From Sthenelais limicola (taxonomy: Eukaryota; Annelida; Polychaeta; Phyllodocida; Sigalionidae), in assembly GCA_942159475.1 (NCBI GenBank), contig OW804094.1, positions 15,249,708 through 15,313,707 of the forward strand: a stretch of DNA of 64,000 nucleotides, written 5' to 3'. How positions within the stretch are numbered: the first letter of the stretch is position 1; each line of letters begins with the position of its first letter. A program made the translations under genes and the position numbers. Positions 26,601 through 38,600 of this stretch are shown one piece after another. The notes under the pieces are model-generated. The model was given only the letters and a program-made list of their open reading frames with translations. It had not been told where the DNA came from and ran no database searches.

Positions 26601-29600
26601 CTTCATCTCTGTAAAAAGAATTATCTTAAAACAATAGATTCATATCTTTCTACTATAAAATGTAATGCCGCACAAATACAAAATGTGGAATTTCTTTATC
26701 TGCTGTTTTCGCTGCAGGAATACTGATGATCTTTCCTCTAACCAAGCTTTCCCATTGAAATCAATGCTTTCCCCATGTATATTTCCCAACAATCTCAAAG
26801 ATTTCGGAAACATAATTATACTATCCAAACATTACAACATTACATCAGGGTATATGTTGCCCTAGGCACCCTCAATCATATTATATACAATTCAGCTTTC
26901 ACCTGTTTTCTTATGGGTCATATGCTTGCTTCCTTCTACCAATAAGGTAGAATAGATCTTCTGGCTAGTCCATTATTAATTAATGAGATAGTAGACTGGT
27001 TTAATACATTCCTTCTGAGACGCTTCGTATAATAAATTAAATTAAATTGTGTCTTGGACATTAGATTTCAGCTGTCAGTTACCTCCTATAATATATAGTA
27101 TCAATGTTAAAAACTGTTGTCAGCTCACCAGTACAGGCCACTGTTGCTATAATATAATACAAGTATACTTTACATCACTAGTTCCGTATTTGATTTTTAA
27201 ATACAGGCAGTAATACATATACTGCATTAGGATTTACATTTCAGTTAGGAGCTTAGTTGTGGTTTTTCCATTCATGTTCAGTGCTGCCACGTTTACTGAA
27301 TGTATGGTTTTACATTATTCAGTCTGGGGACAAGGAGTTGAATGAGGACTTACAGAAGACTGAGCAGGACTTTGCGGACGCGCTGCATGATAAGGCACAG
27401 CTCAGTGACCAGGATATTGATAAGATCATGCGGATACACGAGGCTCAGATGGAGGAACACGAGCGTAAGAATCCTACCTTATTATTGTCTGACCTGATCA
27501 CAAATGTGATGTGTTTCAGGAAAATGTGTCACAAGTCGCAAAACTGATATTTTTCAATGTGTTATATTCACAAGATCTTTTTATAGGAATAGTTGGATTT
27601 TACACTACTAACTAGGCTTGAAAACCGTTTGACTTGTTGATTTCTTGTTGCGTGGAAAAACGATGGATTCGTGGGTTTGGAATTCGGGATTTTATTGTGC
27701 CCAACGTTTCGGTGCTCTTTGCACCTTCTTCAGGGGTGTCGTATACAATAATTTTTATAGGAATGTTCTCATTTTTGGAGTATGTACCATTTAAAGTGGT
27801 ATGAATGTATTTCCAAAATTTCAAGACAGTGTATTAAATATATCCTTGCATTGCCAAGGTCATCCTATAGAATAATTTATTGAGCAACTTTACTAGTAAT
27901 AGCCCAAACTTTTGTTTCAAAAATAAAAATATCAAACTTAAAATATAGAAATACTTGTTTGGCTTTCCTCGTGTTTACTATCATTGGAATCCACTTGATC
28001 TCATCTTTTCAAATATGATGATATCTCAAAATTCATTTTTGCGACTTGTGAAACATCATATATACTTAGTGAACTATAGGTACCCTTAGTGGGAACGCCA
28101 AACGTTAACAAGTAGCTTAAACAAATGTATCAGTAACAGCAGATGGTTCTTGCCATTAGTATGACCAAAATCAATTTCACTCTTTATGAGTGATTCAAAC
28201 AAAGTTAACTCTTTATTTCTACTCACAACGTTTTCTGCTATTGTTTTTCTGGTGTGAGAAAATGCTTATAGTCTATATACATAGAATAGAAGAGTTACAT
28301 AATGTCTTAATTTAAACGATGTGTTTCACCTTTTCCTCCCTCCTCAGGTTTAAAGAAGACAGAGAGGAAGAGGATGCAATCAAAGCTGTTAGAAAAAATG
28401 GAACAACGGAAACAGGTATGGCCGTTTAATTCATAGTACTCACAGATTCCATTCTTACACCTTTATACATCTCAGAACAACAACCATAAAACATGGAATA
28501 TTTGGCAATAGGGGGCATGAATTTGCACCATCTTGAATCCTGATTCACTTTGAATTATGGGAGCTGCATGCTAGAGTACAACCAAGACAAAACACCCCAT
28601 ATTCAACATGAAATATTTACCAGTATATATAGACCCATTTGGTGTACATCACATGATAATACAGATTTTCAGCTTTCCCATCGTGTATTTGGACCATTCC
28701 CATAAGGTATGATATTGGCAAGCATATTCATGCAACTTTCGGTGAAAAAGTTGCTTAAAGTGACACTTCTCACTGTTGCTGGCTAGATTATCGAGTAACG
28801 GAATTTCGACTTCATTTTCTAGTATTTGGTACACCTTACCCCACCTAACTAACTCCTGTGAATATCAAAACTATGAAATTCATATTATATCAGATATTTG
28901 GTAAAATAGTGAGCAAAATCGTTTTTGCACTCCATTACACATATTCACTAATTGAATGAAAACGCAATGCTGATATTCAATACTTGAGATATTGCTATAC
29001 CTATTATATATGATTACACTGACAAAGTTTCACACGATTCCATGACTATTCATTTTAACTATCTCAGCCACTTTAATATTTCTATGCCAGACTTGAGCAG
29101 AATCCATCCCAGTATGCACTATAACAGACAAGCGCAGTGGTACATGCAAATCGCCCTATTCATGTTACTATTTTGTTATTTTGTAGAGAGCGGAGGAGGA
29201 TATGATGATTGCTCAGTCAGAACAGCAGACACTTGTGGACCAACAGACCACCACTGTACAGAAGGTGCTCAAAACGCACGTGGACATGACTGAAGAGTAT
29301 GTATAACTCATTCACCTATCACCTTATCTAATTGATTTTAACAAACAGAAACAATTCCTGAAAGAACAGGGGCCCATCCTCTGTATACAATTCTTCAAGG
29401 GGCCTTTCTGAAAAATCAGATACATGGTATAATAAAGAATATAAAGTGATGTTAAGGTAGAGCAGAATAGATACCTAAACCCGGTCTTTCCGTCTTCATG
29501 AGTGTTATTTACAAATGAGCAATAGGGGGTTTGCATTGATTCGCATGGAATTATGGGACTAATGATACAGTCTAAATCCTATAGAAAACATGCCATAATC

Positions 29601-32600
29601 AGCATGGAATATGTATTAATGCTCTAATGTCAATATCCATGTGTTATACATGTTCCCATAACATTCATTCCCCATCTTTCCCATCATGCATTTGGTTTTC
29701 ATAGATCATTTATACAAGTTCTGATATTGGTGAAATTATTCTTGCAATTTTAGATAAAAATGTTGCCAAATATTCGTATGTCAGATTTGAACAGTATCCA
29801 TCCAGGCATGCACTGCAAGACATGCAAATCCCCCTATTGAACGTAAACCTTTAACATGGAGGGTTGCCTCACGTCACAATATGCTTCCTTCTATGAACCA
29901 ACTTCGTGCAGTGGCGCCTGATTCAAATACCGCATTTCATATACTACTCACAATTTCCTCTACTGAACGACAACAGTGAACATATAACAGTCTATCCAAG
30001 CTGTTAACTAGTGGTTTTTCATCTTTATATTGGATCTGGGGGATACTAGTTATATATTTTTAATTTTAGCGCAAAGGAAAAGATTCTACGGGAGCACGAG
30101 CAAAATATGAACCGTGTAAATAACCAATTGCAGATGTCCAAACTTCGACAGGAGAAAGCGTGAGTTGCTCTTATATTCCTGTATTACATTTCAAATACCT
30201 ACAGTATGACTGAGTAGGCCTACAGCATGTCACATATAAATGAATAAATGATTAAACTCAAAAATACTACTTGCTGAGGAAATGAAAGTTATGGTAATTT
30301 TGTCTGCACGCATGTGTCTAATCAGGTATGTTACTCATTTTGAAATTCAACATTTTCATACTAATAAACTTGTCGTACGTACTTCAGTAATTCTGATAAA
30401 ATCTTTTAATTAACTATCATTACAGTTTTAATTATGCTTATTTGTAATGATACAATAATATAATTAATGATCGAGGTTGGCTTCACAATATACTTTTTCT
30501 ATGACAATATTTCGTGCAGTGATGCCTGAAACAAACACCTCATCTCCATATACTACTCTCCCGTTGGACCTTTCTTTAATATTTATTTCTACTGAAATTT
30601 TGGTGTCCTCGCCTCGTACAAAAGAACTCCCAGTAGGGAAAGTAAACATCATCCTGAGCACTATCGATAAGTCCTCTTCACCCATATATGACCAGACTTT
30701 ATTCAGGACTACACTTATGACTTTAGAAATGTAATGACGTATGTATCAAGACGTAGGTTGGAAGTCCTAGTGGTTATCACCAGATACATATTTCTTTAAT
30801 ACTATTATTTGAAATTTAAAATTAAATTCTTACAGTCCCGGTTAACACTATGCGATGTAGCCGTTGCATATCTTTTTAATTTGGAAGTACTCTTGGCGAT
30901 GCTCAGACTTCCCGCGATACTTCCAGCTTTGACAAAGTAATTTGAAAGTGATAAAGAGCGTGTGCCATACTACGTCTTTCGCATACTACAAGGCTCACAG
31001 AAGAATAAATATTCACACTATAAATTAATATTATATATCAAACAATTCACAACGATGTCAGCATCACGCAGGTATTTGTATTATCCAGATTGATTTGGAA
31101 TTAGAGAGACAGGAATCCATGTTCTAACAAATATTTAGTTTTAGCTCTATAACCGGAAGCTCCCTTCACGGCTTCTGGCTAGTGGTGGTGGCGACAATTA
31201 TCGCTGGTGTTAAATTTGCACACCACATACCTTAACCGGGATTGCGAGAATGAATCTATATGAACTATAAACCATTGACAGGTTGGAGCAGAGACTAAAC
31301 AAGAGGAGGGCCCGTGTGGCGGACCTACAGGAGCAGAAGGAGAAGGTCATGGCGGAGGCCAGGCACGGCAAGGAGAAGGAGAAGACAAAACTTGCAGAGC
31401 AACTTGTAAGTCAATACTTGTACTCATCAGATTCACCTACTATGTATAAGCATTCTCTTTTTTTAGGCTCCTTGATAATAGGCAAATGGCAGATTCATCC
31501 ACCCAGATGTACCTATCCTTTTTCTTAGAATTCCAAAAAAGACGACCCCTTCTTGTCAAATAAAATTCATACCAAGGCTTGTACCTGCAGGTCCAATATT
31601 TCTTGTTCTAAGAGTCTATTTGATAACAAGAATTGTACGAGGTGCAATGTTTCAATTCGTCAGGGGTTGAATCGAATAAGATTGTATTAATGCCACATAT
31701 CATTCTGGTATAAGAAACATCTAAACACATAAATTATTCATCATTGAAATCCTTTATTAAAATGCATGGGCATGGACTGTCCTAACAGATATCTTTGGTA
31801 AGTGTTTTTACAAAATAACAATTCACGTCTGTACTTAGGAGTTCCATGTGTAGCAGCTGACTGTGATTTACAAATGCTACATAACATTAGCAGTGCATGT
31901 GTATATACATACAGTTATGGAGTCATAATTGATGATCTAAAATAAGGATAATTTAAATCACCAAATTATACTCCATGATAAGTGTTCATTCTTCGGGAAT
32001 AACGATTTAGCTTCAAATATGTATTCGTCCCCATTCTCACCACAGGACAAACAAATAAAGGACGAGGAGAAGAAACTTGAGGATATGAAGAAAAGCCAAG
32101 TAGCAGCTCTACGTAGATCCCTGGCTGAGGAAACGCAAGAGGCTTTAAATGAGCAGGAGAAACAGCTGAGTATGCTCATTGCCAGGCTAGAGGTGGGTCT
32201 TTATCATCTTTCTTTAAATTTTATAATCGTAATCACTCACTCTTCTTTTTAAAACTATTTATTCAGGAGAATGTACTGGCACATGTTTTTTTATTGCTCG
32301 GGTGTAACCCGGTCTTCCGCCATGTCCTAAAATTTCTCTAGTACCTGTGAATTTAACAGTTGTGTGTGTGTTAAACAAAATACATTATTTGGTCTACATG
32401 ACAGTAGTGTCACTCAATGAAATGATGAAATAATGGAATGAGGTGAACCTTTTTTTAATTTATAGCATCAAGTTTTCAACTTTGTTCTATTATTATCATC
32501 ATTGTTACCACAATTCTTGCTTTTCTTATTCTTTGTATCATCAATATTGTCAATAGTTTTTTTTTTAACTTTTATTTATACTGCGTTATTCAAGTCCCCT

Positions 32601-35600
32601 TTTTAGGGTTTTTCACTTGCCCCAGTGCAGTTGGTATATACAATTGAAGGAAACATTTTATACTAATCATTCTTATTATTATTGTTACAATAAATGCTAT
32701 TATCATCATTCTTCTTCATGACATTGGTATCAGTAATCTCCGACTCATTCTTTCCTTTGAGCTGAGACAACAATTCCCTTAAGTGTCTTAAGTGGTGTCT
32801 CCACTGGGTGTGGTAGGCTCTGCGGTAAGCCTTGCGATGGTGTTTCGATGGTTCTGTAGGTGGAGAGGAGTGACGAGGACCTCCCTATATAGTTCACTGG
32901 CCACCTTGCCACTCATCTCCAACTATAGAACCATCACAACAATATCACAAGTCTTACCGCAGAGCTTTCCACAGAGCTTACCGCAGCCAGTGGGGACCCC
33001 CTTTAATTCCCTTTCACGATCACTCCAGTTTTCAATCGATCGACTTCCAGGCAATTTCTCCACGGCAGTCGATGAAATAATGAATACAACTTGGTAAAAC
33101 CGAGAATGAATATGAGTCTATAATCGCACAATGTACTCTTCTCTATTCCAGGTTGGAGCCGCCCGGCGTCAAGCTCTTATCGCAAAACAAGATAAGACAA
33201 TCAAAGAGCTGGAGGTAGGAAAGAAATCGTTTAGTTTTTTATGATCATTACTTATATTTCGATTCGTCTATACGCTAATACAAGCAGTGAAAAGGGATGG
33301 TAATATGTGATGCGTTACAGGAAAATGAGTCATAAGTCGCAAAAAATAGATTTTGAGTTACCATTATATTTAAAAAGAGGAGATCAAGCCGATTCCAATG
33401 GTGGTAAACATTAAGGACATCTAAGTAGTGTTTCTATATTATAAGTTTGATATCTTTATTTTGGGATAAAAAGGTTATTGATATTTTTTGGTGGATAATT
33501 ACTAATAAAGTACCTAAAAATACTCCATAAGATGACCTCAGTTTATGCCAAAGATTAGTATCTAAACTCTTTGGTTATGCATAGATATATTTAATACATG
33601 GCCTTGGAATTTCGTACATGTATTAATATTACTAGCAACATTAAGTACCCAAGGAATTAGAATATTCCAACAAAGATATCTTATAAATAGATCACTTTCA
33701 CAAATATTCATTTTGCTACTTATGACTCATTTTCATGAAACACATCACATATATCACCATCTATTTCTGCTGTAAGCCTGCGAATAATTGCATTTGTAAA
33801 CACCCTTGATGTATGTGTAGATGTGTCTTACAAATATATTAAATTAAAACTCTCATTACGAATTAATTCTGTCTACTAGACATTTTTGGGGTAACATAAA
33901 ATAAGAATTAAATCTTATAGAAATTCTTGCGAATTCTCTATAATGCTTTCTGCATATATGTCTGTCCCCTTTTGATACGAGTTTGATATTTGTTGTTACA
34001 TTAGGAAAACGGTCAGATTTTGAGGGTGGGAGTAAGTATAATACAAGACCAGGAAATGTTTCCTGACCAAATAATTTGGCCCTGCTGTTGTCTACATGTA
34101 CCTATTCCCAAGCTATATAGCAGGGGATACGGGCTCTCAGCAGATCAAGCTGCCTAAATAGCATATGATTGGAGCTACAGCATCAGAATTGTGCTTAAAC
34201 CCTTGTCTCATAACTAAAATTGAGTTCAGTTGAACCCTAGTCTCTATTAAACAGCGACATTCCTGTACCCGAAGATCCCATTGACGATAAGGCTAGGTTG
34301 TGAGGCAGCAATAAAATTGCCATTAGCTTGGAGGCTACGTTATATATAGTATTTATTAAGCGTTTTTGAAATTTGTCCTGCTTAGAATTAAAATGTTGTA
34401 CTCCAATACCAACTGGGACGCGATATACTACCAATACGGATATAGCATCGTACAACATTTATCCTTTGTTCTAAAGTTACCTTTCTAATTTTTAAGAATA
34501 AATGATCTTGGGTGTTCTTGATTTTGATATGTTTACAATATATTTATTGTTTGTTTTATTGTACTGATCATGATTTAGATCCCTCAATTGGTGGATCGCA
34601 TTAAGTTCCAAACCCAATCACTGTTACTATTAATTTCTGTCTTTTCTCTACACCTCAACTTTCTTGTATGGAAGTTTTAATTTTCGCTCAGGAACCTATT
34701 ATATTTTATCATTTTATTAATGATATTTGCTACCAAGCGGTTTAATCTAACTCCTATATATCTGGTCTTCCACTAACTCCTTGGTTAGTATACTACTACA
34801 ATTTATTGAGAGCTGGAACTGACCTATCCTTCTCACTTTCAGTCTAAGATAGTGGATAAGGTTGAGGAAGAGCATGGAGACGAGCTGAAGAACGACAGGA
34901 GAGTGGATAAGATCATCACTCAGCACACGAGGGAGGTGGAGCAACTGGAGGATAAACTACAGGATGCTAGAGAAAGGCAGGAGCAAACTCTACAGGACAA
35001 ACTCCAGGCTAAGAGGATCAGAAGGGAAAGGTGAGAAAGGAAAGAGAGATGAGAGGAAAAGGTGCAAGATGAGAGGGATAAGGAGGTAGGGGGTAGACAT
35101 GTCAGAGGGCGAGAGAAGGAGAGGGAAAACGAGGCGACAGCGCATGTAAGATAGCTTAAGATGAGAGAGGTAAGGAGAGAAAGGGAGAGAAAGGGAGAGA
35201 AAGGGAGAGAAAGGGAGAGAAAGGGAGAGAAAGGGAGAGAAAGGGAGAGGAGAATGGAGAGGAGTGGAGACACACATACAGGAGAAAGGAGAAAAAGAAC
35301 ATTTACAAGAGGATAGAGTAGATGATAAAGAAGGAGGGAGAGAGAGGGACAATGAGGGGAAAGGAAGGAGAGGTACAGAAGGAGGAAGGGAGAAGGGATA
35401 TGAGGAAGAGAGGAGGCGACTGACAAATCTTCTTGTGCTCTTCTCCTAACATTGCATTAATTGTACTCTTCGCAGGTACATGATAAATTATAATCAAACA
35501 CTGGACATCATTCATTTAAATAGTCTATAAGCAATGCGTGAAACTTAACTATATACGTTACTAAATTCCATATATTGTAATCAGTGTAAACTAATGAGGC

Positions 35601-38600
35601 CTCAATAAAATAAACCTCACATTTTCAAATACAGGGAGATGGAGAGGGAACTGAAGGAAGAGGTGCAAGACGAGATGGAACAACAGCACAGACAGGGAGC
35701 AGGGTAAGCGCATGCAAGCAGTTGATACTGCCAACATATTGAATGATTGTACACCCACCAACATTAAGCATCATTCAGTTACATTCTCAAACCCTGGAAC
35801 AAGAGATTGGAAGAATTGTAGAGTGATACCCCAAATATGGGCGATTCACTGAAAGGGAATGCAACTGGTACTCATACCTTCCGAACGTTTTGGTGAATCA
35901 AAAATATATATCTATTTTTCGGCAGGCTTGCAAAATCCTTTTATTGTTTATAAATGTAATCAGTATACAAATAATAATTCAAATTCTTCCGATTCCTTGG
36001 ACTGTGAGATAACGGGGGAGCTGCATTGACACTCTTTTGATATTAGTATATTTATTCGAACTCATATTGCATTGAGAGAATTGTCGAATCTACCTGCAAA
36101 TGCAACTCCCCTATTGAACGGTGTGTTCCACAGAATGTGGTTTGGTTTTCAGGATGAACATTTGCCTGAGTTAATGTATTTGCTGCAGACATTTTGTTTG
36201 AGGTTGAAAATTGTTATTGATATTTGTATGATTTGTGAAAGTTATTGCGTGTCCCAAGAGTTTGATGCAAATATACTTTACATTGAGTGTATTGTACCAA
36301 GCACTGTGATTAGAGCGAAGATTACTACACTCTAAGAAATGAATGCTCTTGTAGGTTCCAAATGAACAATCAGAGTGCCTTGTCAAATCCAGGGGATTTT
36401 CTTGATGAAAATTTCAAGTTTCCTGAAAGAGTATGTTCTGCTCCAAAATACGATTCTCCAAACCACAAAAATTGATACATAGAAATTTAACCATTATTTA
36501 TGCAAATCCTTTCTTTGAGTGTATACAAACATGATAAAAAAGTAATCCTCGAACTGCTTGAATTGATGTTCATTTATGTTGTGTTTGTATAAATCAATTG
36601 TTCATTTTTGCCACGCAGAAAAGGGAAAGGAGTCGGGTAAAGCAATTTGTTGACATCCTTTTCCTTAATCCTTTTACATGGGATTTATTTTATGTAACTC
36701 ATTGGTGTTAAACCTCCACTAGCATGACCTAGATGCATGATTCACAAGAAAGTATTATATCCATCCACATTCAACCACAGAAATCACAATATATAACAGA
36801 TCTTCAGAATCAGCTGATCAGTATATAGCCGTGAGCGGATCCAAAATTTCTTTAAGAGGTGCAAAGGAACAGACGGTTTTCTTGGCCTTAATAACATGAT
36901 CCCCTTGATTTCTCCTCACATAGTTTTGTTTGTGAATGTCTTTTCATGTTGAATGTTCTTATTACTTTTGCTTACCCAAATCTGCAAACTTCTTCAGCGT
37001 TTGGATATTAAAAATATATGAACTTATCGGCTTTAACCTGAGATGAAAGAATAAATCCCAATGAGTAATGGCTTATAAATGAAATGATAGAGATATATGG
37101 TAATTAACTATGGTTTACATGTAATAACATGTCCGCATTGTCTGTCCGATTGTTTGATGAAATGCAAATGAAGTGTTAGGCTTATGAAATATTTTGGGGG
37201 TTGGGAGCATTAATTTCTATTGATACCTTGAATGATTAATTGTGTCGCTACTACCTCGATAATTCCCCTTCTATTTTGTTCATTTAAGGGCCTAGCCCAC
37301 TATGCCGACTCTCATGCGATTTTGTGCCGCAGAGGACATTTTGCATTAAATTCTGTGAGAATCGCATGAGAATCGGCTTAGTGGACTAGGCCCTTAATGG
37401 CAATTCTTGGGTCAGAACATCGGGTTATGGATAAACACAGGCAATTAGATTTCATTTATTGACAAGATTTAGAGGGTTTAATCAATTATAATTGATATAA
37501 TAGCATTCCCCAAGTACCTATCATAAACGGAATTTTGTCAAAAACTTCCCCTATTATTTTCGAAACCATGAACATGGAGTCACTTGGGGAAGGGGTTATA
37601 TCGTACTCACAAGTTTCCCGACGGTCTGACCCATTGAAATAGCAAAAAATCATCGTTTTGTCCTCACGTCCACCATTCAAGACATAATAAAAAGTATACA
37701 ATCATACTATAGTACACAGACACTACATAAGAATAATTTCAATTAATATATTTAAGTTTGTATGTTATTCGGTCAATATTCAGTTGTATTCGCTCCGAGA
37801 CATTTACGGGTACATAATTATATATTATATTGATAGATTGCCATGTCACCATAACATGAATTCAACATATATAATTGATAGATGTCTATGTCACCATAAC
37901 AAGTATACAGATTACCATGACAAAACTATTCATTTCTACTTCTTCATGATATTAGGACTACCGGGGGCTTTTAAGCATAGTTTAAGGTGCCCAACAATAT
38001 TAAAAAACATTGTAAAAAATTATAATAATACCATGTATAATAACAACCACATGTACACAAGGTTTTCATGATATAATTGATTCCAGATATTTTCAAAAAC
38101 GAAATGATAAGCAACTAAATCGATGAATAATAGAAGATTTATTATATTATTTAGTCTGGCCACTTCACTACTGACGCGGACCATGATGGACCACAGGCAC
38201 AAGGTGGCCATGGAGCAGCTTAGTAAGGAGATGCAGCTGGAGATGCAGAAACAGAGAGAGGAACTCAACAGGGAACTGGAGATGGATATACAGAGAGAGT
38301 TAGCTGTGAGTATTATTGCTTTATTTGATTTGAATCGTTTTATAAAGAGCAAGTACTACATCTCACTATGTAAATAATGACATGTAGTTACATATGTAAA
38401 TCTACCAACATAACAATTTCAAACTTAAAATATAGAAAAAATGTATTAGATGTTTACTAATGTTTACTATCATTGGAATACGGTTGAACTCATCTTTTCA
38501 AATAGTTATGATGGTATCGCAAAATTCATTTTTTGCGTCTCCAAAGCTTTGCATTCGTTGAGCTACAGTGATGAGTGGAGCATTAATATCTATCAGGTAA

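Noticed and set aside
27612..27824. Minus-strand 70-codon frame containing TPEEGAKSTETLG
   Set aside because: It spans the 161-bp insertion and its MITE host; the peptide is a by-product of the hammerhead-like DNA motif.
34920..35515. Minus-strand Ser/Leu/Pro frames up to 168 codons
   Set aside because: Pure products of the polypurine/polypyrimidine strand in intron 20.
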